Notes under the pieces: generated by a model | Told to the model about the DNA's origin: nothing | Seen by the model: only the letters and a program-made list of their open reading frames with translations | The model's database searches: none | Program-made: the position numbers and the translations under genes | DNA from: Bradyrhizobium sp. CCH5-F6 | GTDB lineage: Bacteria; Pseudomonadota; Alphaproteobacteria; Rhizobiales; Xanthobacteraceae | Assembly: GCF_001556045.1 (NCBI RefSeq) | Contig: NZ_LSIC01000101.1 | Coordinates: forward strand, 1 to 64,000 | DNA: 64,000 bases | Reading direction: 5' to 3' | Part shown: piece by piece, positions 37,023 to 45,332 of the stretch | Layout: every line of letters begins with the position of its first letter | How positions within the stretch are numbered: position 1 is the first letter of the stretch

Positions 37023-37112
37023 CAAATGATGAGCGCCGGCGTGGTGCGTGTCTTGGTGGATCAGGGCCGCCTGCAGGCTATAGTGCCGCCCAAAGCAAGG
37101 GTGAGGGGCGCT

Positions 37113-37280
37113 ATGGCTGGGATCAGGGCGGGACTCGTCGGCTGGGGCTTCGTGTCGGAGCTGCATGTGTATGCATACCGGCGTGTCTATGGCGTCGACG
37201 TCGAGCTCGCGGCAGTGGCCGCGCGCGGCGATCATGTCGTCGACTTTGCCGCCCGTCACAATATCCTATCCTCCCTCTGA
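37113..37280 (+). pseudogene. 5' fragment of a Gfo/Idh/MocA-family dehydrogenase
   Basis: From ATG 37113 the frame encodes MAGIRAGLVGWGFVSELHVY, then AYRRVYGVDVELAAVAARGD and HVVDFAARHNI, which is the nucleotide-binding first beta-alpha-beta of a Gfo/Idh/MocA oxidoreductase. Homology stops near 37257 and the frame ends at 37280 after about 55 residues, where 350 or more are expected. The following 240 bases show no continuation. The gene is truncated, presumably by deletion or rearrangement. The frame is open from 37026, but the earlier part looks non-coding. Confidence 0.7.
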
Positions 37281-37524
37281 ACCGTCGTTCTACCGGCTAT
37301 TTTCGGCGAAGTGTTGAGCGGGGGTTGGAAAGTCAACATCGCCGGAGGTCGATGAGGCGGCGGCGTCGAACGCAATTGCGAAGGGCGGCAACGAGCCCGG
37401 CGCATCGTGCGATGCAGGTCCCCATGATGCTGCGGCCGCAGATCACAACGCGCGGTGCGGATGGAAAGCATCGGACGCCGACGGTTCACGTCGACGTCCT
37501 CGATTGCGGGTCCCTCGTTTCCGC

Positions 37525-38757
37525 TCAGCCGGGCCCTGCGCCTTGCGTGGCCGTGTAGACTGCGTAGAGCGACTGGCTCGCCGCCATGAACAGGCGGTTG
37601 CGCTTGGGGCCGCCGAAGCAGACGTTGCCGCAGACTTCCGGCAGGCGGATGCGGCCGAGCAGCTTGCCCTCCGGCGACCAAACAGTGACGCCGCTGTAGC
37701 CGACGGCGCGGCCGGCATTGCTGGAGGCCCAGAGATTGCCGTTGACGTCGCAGCGCAGGCCATCCGGTCCGCACTTCACGCCCTCGATCACGCAATCGCT
37801 GAACTTCTTGAGGTTGGAGAGCTTGTTGTCGCTGCCGACGTCGAACACGAAGATCTCGCCCTTGCCGCCGGGACCGGTGTCTCCGGGCCCTTTGCCCGTC
37901 GAGGCGATGTAGAGCTTCTTGTAGTCCGGCGAGAAGCAGAGCCCGTTCGGGTCAGGCACCTGCTCCTCCGTGACGACGAGATCGACGCGGCCCGAGGGAT
38001 CGATACGATAGCAATTGGTCGGCAGCTCGCGCCTGCCCGGCACGAAGCCGGCCGGCTGGCCGATCCGCGGATTGAGCTTGCCGCCCGCATTGCTCGGGCC
38101 GCCCGCGACGTCGGGCTCGCCCTCATAGAGCTGGCCGCCATAGGGCGGATCGGTGAACCAGTAGCTGCCGTCGGGATGCGCGGCGATGTCGTTCGGCGAG
38201 TTCAGCCGCTTGCCCTGATAGGAGTCGGCGAGCACGGTCGCGGTGCCGTCGTGCTCGTACCGCGTCACCCGCCGCGTCAGGTGCTCGCAGGAGAGCTGGC
38301 GGCCCTGGAAGTCGAACGAGTTGCCGTTGGAATTGTTGGACGGCGAGCGAAACACGCTGACGCGGCCGTCGTCCTCGGTCCAGCGCATCTGCCGGTTGTT
38401 GGGAATGTCGCTCCAGAGCAGATAGCGGCCTTGCGCACTCCACGCCGGGCCTTCGGCCCACAACAGGCCGGTGTACAGGCGCTTGATCGCGGTGTTGGGC
38501 TGCGCGAGATCGTTGAAGGACGGATCCACCGCGATGATGTCCGGGTCCCAGAAATAAGTGGTCGGTGCGCCGCTCGGACCGAAGTCGCGTGGCGGCGTGG
38601 TGATTGTCGTCGGCGGAGCGGCGGGTCCGGTCTGGGCCAGCGCGGGGCCGGCCATCGTGGCGGCGGCGCCGAGCGCGAGTCCCCGGACAAGTGTTCGTCG
38701 TGAAAGCGCAGCATCCTGCTCACGCTGCTCGTGGTCACGAGCCTGCTGGCGTGTCAT
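37525..38757 (-). CDS. SMP-30/gluconolactonase-like protein, Tat-exported
   Basis: Six-bladed beta-propeller of the SMP-30/gluconolactonase/LRE family, 410 residues. Start at 38757 with a GGGAGGA ribosome site. The N-terminus is a twin-arginine signal, ALSRRTLVRGLALGAAATMA, cleaved near ALAQ, so the folded protein goes to the periplasm. Metal-site motifs of the family are visible: LLWAEGPAW (first-blade Glu), LNSPNDIAAHPDGSYWFTDP (Asn/Asp) and DVNGNLWASSN (Asp). Lactone hydrolysis is likely, with sugar lactones the usual substrates. It is a lone gene on the minus strand. Confidence 0.85.
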   Translation of the reverse strand: MTRQQARDHEQREQDAALSRRTLVRGLALGAAATMAGPALAQTGPAAPPTTITTPPRDFGPSGAPTTYFWDPDIIAVDPSFNDLAQPNTAIKRLYTGLLWAEGPAWSAQGRYLLWSDIPNNRQMRWTEDDGRVSVFRSPSNNSNGNSFDFQGRQLSCEHLTRRVTRYEHDGTATVLADSYQGKRLNSPNDIAAHPDGSYWFTDPPYGGQLYEGEPDVAGGPSNAGGKLNPRIGQPAGFVPGRRELPTNCYRIDPSGRVDLVVTEEQVPDPNGLCFSPDYKKLYIASTGKGPGDTGPGGKGEIFVFDVGSDNKLSNLKKFSDCVIEGVKCGPDGLRCDVNGNLWASSNAGRAVGYSGVTVWSPEGKLLGRIRLPEVCGNVCFGGPKRNRLFMAASQSLYAVYTATQGAGPG

Positions 38758-39063
38758 CGCGTCCTCCCGGTCATGTTCGGCTAGCCGGTTGATCCGGCCG
38801 AGCGGTGCGGAGGTTAGTCCGGTCTGAGCCCGGTTGCGAGAGGCAGGTTCGCATCCTTTGCGCGATTGCAGACCGGCAAAGGCTGGAACGCGGCTGCATT
38901 GCGGCGAGGCGAGGGCAGAATCGACAATTCGTCCCGGACTCGTGGTTCGGGGCCCTGCCGTCGGCCTTGGCGGATAGCCCGAGCGGTTTTTAGGGCGTGT
39001 CAAGCCTTGACCTCACGCGCGATGTTGGCAGAACGTTTCCAGGGGCATTGACCGGAGTTCGAT
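38758..39063. other. Divergent intergenic region
   Basis: About 306 bases between the SMP-30 gene and the small membrane protein gene. It has to contain both promoters. A TTGACC sequence near 39008 and a TTGACC at 39049 are the only -35-like hexamers noted, without convincing -10 partners. Confidence 0.4.
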
Positions 39064-39327
39064 GTGCAAGGCGTCGTCGTACTGATCATATTGCTCGGGA
39101 TCGCATTTGCGGCCGGCTACTTCACGCGCGACTACGTCTCCCGCAAACGACGCGCGGAGGCGCGCCGCTGGCGCGACTATGGCGAGCCGGGCTGGCTCAC
39201 CGCCGCTGCGCCCGCCAACACCAACGAGGCCGCGAAAACCAACGCGGCTGCGCCTTCGGCGACCGGCGAACTCGGCCAGATGCTGGACCGCTGGGAAAAC
39301 CGGGCGCGCGCCCGGCGCACGGGATAG
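39064..39327 (+). CDS. Small single-pass membrane protein
   Basis: An 87-residue protein from GTG 39064 with one N-terminal membrane helix (VVVLIILLGIAFAAGYF), a basic stop-transfer stretch (SRKRRAEARRWRDY), and an Ala/Asn-rich cytoplasmic tail ending LGQMLDRWENRARARRTG. No family is recognised. This type of short membrane protein is common in Bradyrhizobium. Confidence 0.6.
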   Translation: MQGVVVLIILLGIAFAAGYFTRDYVSRKRRAEARRWRDYGEPGWLTAAAPANTNEAAKTNAAAPSATGELGQMLDRWENRARARRTG

Positions 39328-39765
39328 CGGCGCCGACGTCGAGACGCCGCGCAACCTCAATTCGAATGAGCGACTTGTCCGCCGCAGTTCGAACGGAAGC
39401 GATCTCCGGACAGACCGAAATCCGTCAATCGACATCCTGAGATGACAGGAGCGCTGCGAAACTATCGCAGCGTGCGCATCTGAATGGAGTCCCGCGCGCG
39501 AGGCCCTGCGATGAGCCGGCGGGGCGTGCGCGTGATGAGAAGATCGGCATGCCGTGGCGGCGCGATTGCCGGCTATGCACGCGACGGCGCCCGAGTGTTG
39601 TTTGACCTTCATGTAACAGACATATCATTATGCGACATAAATTATGATACGTGGTGAATTTTCCTGTTACGGGATCGTGTGCCGCCGTCTCGGCCTGATC
39701 CCGGGGGGATCCGCCGCAAGAGTTCATGAAGCTCCGTCCCGTGGGCGGCAACAAGGAAAACAACC
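39328..39765. other. AT-rich regulatory gap before the first giant surface-protein gene
   Basis: A 438-base gap. A 7-bp hairpin CGCTGCG/CGCAGCG lies near 39450-39470. The section 39615-39665 is distinctly AT-rich for this genome and contains TATCAT..ATGATA inverted hexamers (about 39623-39649), a likely promoter or regulator region. No supportable gene. Confidence 0.5.
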
Positions 39766-42700
39766 ATGACCGACGCACTCGCTGCCGGCTCGATCGCATT
39801 CACCGGCTTCAACGCTGACGGCGATGACGGCCTCGCTTTCGTCTCGTTCTCCGACATCAAGGCCGGCACCGTCATCCATTTCACCGACAACGCCTGGAAC
39901 GGCACGAGCTTCGCCACCGACGAGAACGTCTGGAGCTGGACCGCGACCAGCGACGTCGCCGCCGGGACGATCATCAGCATGAGCGGTCTCGGCGCCGGCG
40001 GCAGTGCTTCGTCCAATGTCGGAACCGTGGCGTTCGACACCGCCAACACGCGCGACATCGCCGACATCAACGAAGTCGTCTACGCCTACACCGGCGACGT
40101 TTCCGCGCCGGTGTTCCTGACCGCCATCACCAATTCCGTCTTCAACGCCAGCCTCGGACGCGGCACGCTCAATGGCACCGGCCTCACCAACGGGGTCAAC
40201 GCCAAGCAAATGTCTACCAGTCCCGACATCGCCGTCTATGTCGGCGACCGGTCGAGCCTTGCCAGTATCGAGGACTACAAGAAGAGCATCTACGCCACGG
40301 CCAACTGGCAGCTGCAGGGTGGTAACGGTGACCAGAGTCAAGACGGCACCGCCCCCGATCTGCCATTTTCGACCCAGGCCTTCACCGCCGATCCGACCGC
40401 ACAAAAGATCGAGTTCGCCTCCGTCACGGCGAGCGTCACCGAAGGCGATAGCGGCGACACGGTGCTGACGCTGACGTTGACCCGCATCGGTTCGACCGCG
40501 GGCATCACGACCTTCTCCGGCACGGTGGGCAACGCGTCCGGCATGTACGGCTACGCCAACGCCGACGATTTCGGCGGCGCGTTGCCGACGTTCAGCGGCA
40601 GCTTCGCCGACGGCGCCTCGACCGCGACCGTGACGTTCCACATCAGCGGCGACACCACCTACGAGCCGGATGAACATTTCTTCGCCAAGCTCGATACGGT
40701 CGCGAGCGCCGGCGGCCTCGTCTATGTCGGCGACAAGGCGGTTGTGGACGCAACCATCGTCAACGACGACCCGGTCCAGTTCTTCGGCTTCGCCGAGAAT
40801 TCGCTGACGGTTTCGCAGGCGGAAGGCAATGCCGGCGATGTCAGGACCTTCACCTTCGTGGTCGAGCGGACCCGCGGCACGGAAGGCGATCTTTCGTTCA
40901 GCGGCGTGATCTCGTCGGGCTCCGCAGATGCTGCCGACTTCGGCGGCACGGCGCCGTTGACGTTCTCCGGCGTCATCAAGGCCGGCGAGAGCACCGCCAC
41001 TGTCACCGTCACGACCACAGGCGACGTCACGCTGGAGGGTAACGACAGCTTCAGCCTGCATCTGACCGATGCGAGCTCCAGCAACAATACCGCCATTGTT
41101 CTCACCTACACCGATGCGGCCGGCATCATCGTCAACGACGATCCGCTGCACATCGGCGCCGGCGAGAGCGTGACGTCGCCGCTCACGCTCGCCGATGGCG
41201 ACCATCTCATCGTCGACCAGGGCGGCGCGCTCGCCGTTCCGGACCCGCAGGACGGGACGAGCGTCAACGCAATCCTTTGGTCCGGCGGCACAGTGACCGT
41301 CGACAATGCCGGTGGCATCGGGGTCGATGGCACGAACTATCATGTGACGGATGCCAGCGACGTTACCGGATCGTTCACGTTCAACAACGCCGCGACCGGG
41401 GCAACGTGGGGCAGCATCGGGTTCAACTACCTTGGTTCCGGGTCCGTCGTCACGGTGAACAATGCCGGCCTGATGAATGGTGGCGTCGGTTACGCGCTGG
41501 TTTTCACCGACGTCGGCAAGGTCTCCACGGTGACCGTCAACAACTTCACCGGTGGCATCATCACCAACAGTCAGGCCAGTGCCGACGTGGTGCGCGGTGG
41601 CGCCAACATGGTGCTCAACAATTCCGGCATCATCCGGTCGATGGTGGATGATGCTGCCAACGGCTACTATGGCGGCGATGCGGTCGATTACAGCGGCAGC
41701 GCCGGCGGCATCGTGCACAATTTCTCCGGTGGCCTGATCGAGGCGTCCCGCCACGCCGTCACCAACAAGAAGGGTATCACCGTCATCAACGATGCCGGCG
41801 CGACCCTGATCGGCCGCAACGGTTCCGGCGTCAACATCGACAACGACGCAACCGTCGCCAATACGGTCTATGTCACCAACCGCGGCACGATCATCGGCGC
41901 CTCCGCTGCATATGATGACAGCGATGGCGATGCGATCGACACCGACGGCCTCGTCAAGCTCGACAATTACGGGCTGGTCGCGGGCGTCGGCGCCAACGGC
42001 TATCACAACGGCGAGGTCAACGTCTCCGAGGGCGCGGCGATCGGCGGCGGCGTGATCAACAATTATGCCGGCGGCGCCATCTACGGCTACGGCCGCGCCA
42101 TCCAGGTCGACAATTCCTCGAACGGCGCGGCCCTTGGCGCCACCACCATCTACAATGAAGGCCTGATCCAGGGCGACGGCCATGGCCCCGAGGGCGTCGA
42201 TCCGGCCGACGCGGCCGCAATGAACGCCAGGATCGCCGGCCGCGAGGCGATCGACATCCTCGGCAGCTTCGCCGACAGCATCACCAACAAGGGCACGATC
42301 CTCGGCGGCATCTTCACCGATGGCGGCGCTGACGTGCTCGATAACAGCGGCCTGATCGTGGCGAGGGGCGGTGCGGCGGTCGATCTCGGCGACGACAACG
42401 ACACTCTCACCAACAGCGGCATCGTCTCCGGCGACGTGCTGCTGGGCGCGGGCGACGACACCGTCAATCTCGTCACCGGCTCGACCGTCTCGGGCACCAT
42501 CAATGGTGGCGACGATAGCGACATCCTCCATCTGTCTGGCGACGGCATCGGGAACCTCGGCGTCACGGCCAATGTCGAGAAGCTGGTAGTCGACAGCGGC
42601 ACATGGTCGGTGGCCGACAGTGCGCGGGGGTTCTCGAATATCTCCATCAAGGGCGGCGCCGCAGTGACGTCGGCGATCCAGATCAGCAACACCGACACTC

Positions 42701-44886
42701 TCCAGATCGAGCACGGGGGCATGCTCACGGCGCGGTTGGACTTCACCAACGATGGCTCCAATACGACCGGAGTTATGGCGCTCGACAATGCCGGCGAGAT
42801 CTCCGTAGCGACCGCTACGGCAGTTGCGCTTCAGCTCTCGTCGCTGGACACGAAGGTCACCCTCAGGAACGAGGAAGGCGGCGTCATCCAATCGGGAGCC
42901 GGCAGCAGCAAGGCGGGCACGATCAATGTCGGCGCCATACCGGCGATCGCGCCTACGGCCGATGTCGAGATCGATAACGCCGGCCTGATCGCCAGCGGCG
43001 GCGTGGCGATCTACGCCTATAACTTCGGCGGCGACGAGTTCGTCCTGAACAACTTCGCCACCGGGATCATCCGCGGCGGTTCCGCAGGGGCGACAGTGGT
43101 CGGCTGGATCGATACCGTGAACAATGCGGGGCGCATCGAGGGCGGGATCGACGGCTTCAGCTACGACCGCAATCCGAACGCCACGTTCAACAACCTCGAG
43201 GGTGGCCACATCGAAGGTAATCGTCATGCCGTCACCGGCAAGGGCGGTGCAAGGATCAACAACGCGGCCGGAGCCACGATGGTTGGTCGCAACGGTTCGG
43301 CTGTCAACGTCGACAACAACGCCTCGGTCGCGAACACCGTCTACGTCACCAACCACGGCGTCATGGAAGGCCGCTCGGCGAACGCCGCCGACAGCGACGG
43401 CGATGGGATCGATATCGACGGCCTTGTGACGCTCGACAATTATGGCCAGGTCAGGGGTCTCGGCGCCAACGGCTATCATAATGGAGAGGCCAACGTTTCC
43501 GAAGGCGTCGCGATCGGCGGCGGCGTCATCAACAACCATGCCGGCGCGACGATCTACGGTTACGGCCGTGCGATCCAGGTCGACAACTCCGCGAACGGTC
43601 CGGCTTCTGCAGAGACCACTATCGACAATGAGGGCCTTATCTGGGGCGACGGCTTCGGACCGACCGGCGTTTCCGAGGGTGACGCGGCCGCGATGAACGC
43701 CAGGATCGTCGGCCGCGAGGCGATCAACATCATCGGCAGCTTCGACGACACCATCACCAACAAGGGCACGATCCTCGGCGGCGTCTTCGCCGACGGGGGG
43801 GCCGACACGCTGATGAACAGCGGTCTGATGGTCGCGAAGGATGGCGCGGCAGTCGATCTGGGCAGCGGCGACGATAGCTTCACCAACAGCGGCATCGTCT
43901 CCGGCGACGTGTTGTTGGGGGCCGGCGACGACACCATCAACCTCGTCGCGGGCTCGACCGTTTCGGGCATCATCGACGGAGGTGCCGGCGGCGACACTCT
44001 CATCCTGTCTGGCACGGGGGAGGGAACGCTGGGCAAGGGCACCGGTATCGAGAACGTCGACGTACAGAGCGGCGCCTGGGCGATCAACAGCGATGGCAGC
44101 TTCAACGATGTCACGGTCCAAAGCGGTGCCCTTGCCCAGCGTTCCCTCCCCCGTGCCAGACGCGAGCAGCGCGTCATCAATGGTGCCGCGGCGAATGGCA
44201 CCAGCATCGAGGGCGGTACGCAGCATGTCTACGGCACCGCCGACGACACCACCATCGACGCGGCCGGGCTGCAGCACGTCCATGGCAGCGCGACCGATAC
44301 CGTCGTCAATGCCGGCGGCGAACAGAACGTCTATGCGGGTGCGATCGCCACCGGCACGACGCTGAACACGGGCGGCCTTCAGATCGACTGGGGCACCACG
44401 ATCGCCACCACGATCGCGGGCGGCAGCCAGTACGTCTACGGCATGGCGGCCGACACGGTGATCCTGTCCGGCACGCAATATGTCGAGGCCGGCGGCGCCA
44501 GCTACGGTGCCATGATCGGGAGCGGCACGCTGCACGCTTTTGCCGGCGCCTCGGTGCACAACGTCACCTTCGCGGGGGCGGATGCCACGCTGGTGCTGGA
44601 CCACGCTTCCGACTTCAGCGGTTTCCTGTCCGGCTGGCAGGACGGCAATCATCTGGATCTCGGCGACATCCAGTTCGGCGAGAGCACAACGCTGGCCTAT
44701 GTGGCCAATGCCGGCAGCAATGGCGGCAAGCTGACGGTGTCGGACGGCTCGCACACGGTGTCGCTGGCGCTGCTCGGCCAGTACACGGCGGCCGACTTCG
44801 CGCTGTCGAGCGACGGCCATGGCGGCAGCCTGATCAGCGACCCCGGCGTGCAGGTGCAGAACCAGCTCGCGATGGCGCAGGCCTGA
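39766..44886 (+). CDS. Giant Calx-beta/repeat surface protein, likely type I-secreted
   Basis: Protein of 1706 residues without a signal peptide. Order: an N-terminal domain of about 200 residues (GSIAFTGFNADGDDGLAFVS), two Calx-beta-like domains (about 205-330 and 335-450; SVTEGDSGDTVLTLTLTR), long beta-helix-type repeats rich in NNxGxI and VDNxGxI patterns (about 460-1440), AIDA-like repeats with QHVYG and QNVYAG (about 1470-1580), and a conserved C-terminus (LLGQYTAADFALSSDGHGGS). No autotransporter barrel is present; absence of signal and acidic Gly/Asp-rich composition point to type I secretion. It holds an internal duplication and a 38-bp inverted repeat. Adhesion or matrix function is inferred. 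Confidence 0.82.
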   Translation: MTDALAAGSIAFTGFNADGDDGLAFVSFSDIKAGTVIHFTDNAWNGTSFATDENVWSWTATSDVAAGTIISMSGLGAGGSASSNVGTVAFDTANTRDIADINEVVYAYTGDVSAPVFLTAITNSVFNASLGRGTLNGTGLTNGVNAKQMSTSPDIAVYVGDRSSLASIEDYKKSIYATANWQLQGGNGDQSQDGTAPDLPFSTQAFTADPTAQKIEFASVTASVTEGDSGDTVLTLTLTRIGSTAGITTFSGTVGNASGMYGYANADDFGGALPTFSGSFADGASTATVTFHISGDTTYEPDEHFFAKLDTVASAGGLVYVGDKAVVDATIVNDDPVQFFGFAENSLTVSQAEGNAGDVRTFTFVVERTRGTEGDLSFSGVISSGSADAADFGGTAPLTFSGVIKAGESTATVTVTTTGDVTLEGNDSFSLHLTDASSSNNTAIVLTYTDAAGIIVNDDPLHIGAGESVTSPLTLADGDHLIVDQGGALAVPDPQDGTSVNAILWSGGTVTVDNAGGIGVDGTNYHVTDASDVTGSFTFNNAATGATWGSIGFNYLGSGSVVTVNNAGLMNGGVGYALVFTDVGKVSTVTVNNFTGGIITNSQASADVVRGGANMVLNNSGIIRSMVDDAANGYYGGDAVDYSGSAGGIVHNFSGGLIEASRHAVTNKKGITVINDAGATLIGRNGSGVNIDNDATVANTVYVTNRGTIIGASAAYDDSDGDAIDTDGLVKLDNYGLVAGVGANGYHNGEVNVSEGAAIGGGVINNYAGGAIYGYGRAIQVDNSSNGAALGATTIYNEGLIQGDGHGPEGVDPADAAAMNARIAGREAIDILGSFADSITNKGTILGGIFTDGGADVLDNSGLIVARGGAAVDLGDDNDTLTNSGIVSGDVLLGAGDDTVNLVTGSTVSGTINGGDDSDILHLSGDGIGNLGVTANVEKLVVDSGTWSVADSARGFSNISIKGGAAVTSAIQISNTDTLQIEHGGMLTARLDFTNDGSNTTGVMALDNAGEISVATATAVALQLSSLDTKVTLRNEEGGVIQSGAGSSKAGTINVGAIPAIAPTADVEIDNAGLIASGGVAIYAYNFGGDEFVLNNFATGIIRGGSAGATVVGWIDTVNNAGRIEGGIDGFSYDRNPNATFNNLEGGHIEGNRHAVTGKGGARINNAAGATMVGRNGSAVNVDNNASVANTVYVTNHGVMEGRSANAADSDGDGIDIDGLVTLDNYGQVRGLGANGYHNGEANVSEGVAIGGGVINNHAGATIYGYGRAIQVDNSANGPASAETTIDNEGLIWGDGFGPTGVSEGDAAAMNARIVGREAINIIGSFDDTITNKGTILGGVFADGGADTLMNSGLMVAKDGAAVDLGSGDDSFTNSGIVSGDVLLGAGDDTINLVAGSTVSGIIDGGAGGDTLILSGTGEGTLGKGTGIENVDVQSGAWAINSDGSFNDVTVQSGALAQRSLPRARREQRVINGAAANGTSIEGGTQHVYGTADDTTIDAAGLQHVHGSATDTVVNAGGEQNVYAGAIATGTTLNTGGLQIDWGTTIATTIAGGSQYVYGMAADTVILSGTQYVEAGGASYGAMIGSGTLHAFAGASVHNVTFAGADATLVLDHASDFSGFLSGWQDGNHLDLGDIQFGESTTLAYVANAGSNGGKLTVSDGSHTVSLALLGQYTAADFALSSDGHGGSLISDPGVQVQNQLAMAQA
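41728..42590 (+). repeat. Internal duplication, copy 1, in giant protein gene
   Basis: Encodes a block of about 288 residues starting GLIEASRHAV and containing GRNGSGVNIDNDATVANTVY, LGANGYHNG-like VGANGYHNGEVNVSEGAAIG, and GILGSFADS/ITNKGTILGG patterns. It matches the block at 43201-44065 segment by segment with substitutions but almost no length change (offset about 1473-1479 bases). The degree of divergence suggests an old duplication. Confidence 0.75.
43201..44065 (+). repeat. Internal duplication, copy 2, in giant protein gene
   Basis: Encodes GHIEGNRHAV, GRNGSAVNVDNNASVANTVY, LGANGYHNGEANVSEGVAIG and DTITNKGTILGGVFADGGAD in the same order as copy 1. The end of this copy contains the left arm of the 38-bp inverted repeat. 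Copies 1 and 2 are separated by about 610 bases of related but not clearly duplicated repeat sequence. Confidence 0.75.
44007..44161. repeat. Perfect 38-bp inverted repeat flanking 79 bp inside a coding frame
   Basis: Left arm 44007-44044 and right arm 44124-44161 are exact reverse complements over 38 bases (left arm core GGCACGGGGGAGGGAACGCT). The 79-base spacer is 44045-44123. The left arm encodes SGTGEGTLGKGT, which fits the repeat protein; the right arm encodes GALAQRSLPRARR, a basic stretch foreign to it. The reading frame stays open in the present orientation and, by my translation, also if the spacer is inverted. Confidence 0.9.
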
Positions 44887-45101
44887 GGCGTGGGCGGCGC
44901 CGCGCGATGATCCCGCACGGCGCCGCTCCGGTCTCCGGGGAGCAAAGGGAGACGGGCCGCACCAACAAGGTCACCCATCCTGACTATCTTTTGGCGTTGC
45001 AGTTGCAGCCGTTTCTCGTCTAGAAACGGTCTCATCGAGCCATCGGCAACCAACCGTCAACGGTTTTGACCGAGGATTTCAGGGCTCAAAAGGGTCTGGC
45101 A

Positions 45102-45221
45102 ATGCTGATTCGCGGCCAAATCGAGGGGATTTCGGGGGAGGTGGCTCTGGCCGCCGCCACGATCCCGGCCGCGCTGCTGCCCACCCTCCTTATTGGCGGC
45201 CTTCTTCTTACCTGCCCCTGA
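45102..45221 (+). CDS. Leucine-rich leader peptide upstream of leuA
   Basis: A 39-codon frame, ATG 45102 with AGGG upstream, ending at TGA 45219. The product begins MLIRGQIEGI and its C-terminal part is AALLPTLLIGGLLLTCP, with seven Leu codons in the last 15 sense codons, including CTT CTT CTT. It stops 111 bases before leuA and its stop codon lies inside the first of a set of overlapping hairpins. This is the classic arrangement for attenuation by leucine supply. The peptide itself need have no function. Confidence 0.72.
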   Translation: MLIRGQIEGISGEVALAAATIPAALLPTLLIGGLLLTCP

Positions 45222-45289
45222 GGGCCGGCTGGGCGCACGCGCCTGGGCACTCAGGGGTTTGGTCGAGATCACCGGACAACCCCAGGCGC
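45215..45289 (+). promoter_or_regulatory. Candidate leuA attenuator with alternative hairpins
   Basis: Three overlapping stems: CCCCTGAG/CTCAGGGG (45215-45222 with 45250-45257), GCGCCTGGG/CCCAGGCGC (45239-45247 with 45281-45289), and GGGGTT/AACCCC (45254-45259 with 45278-45283). The first shares bases with the leader stop codon and excludes the third; the second can form when the first is disrupted. No long T-run follows, so control might act on translation or through a weak terminator. Confidence 0.6.
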
Positions 45290-45332
45290 TCGAGGCAGAT
45301 GAAGGGCGCCAAAGCTCAAAAGGACATTTGAA

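Noticed and set aside
39724..44820. 1698-codon open frame on the minus strand, antisense to the first giant gene
   Set aside because: It mirrors the repeat gene codon by codon; lack of stops comes from the GC-rich codon pattern. No start site or recognisable protein features.
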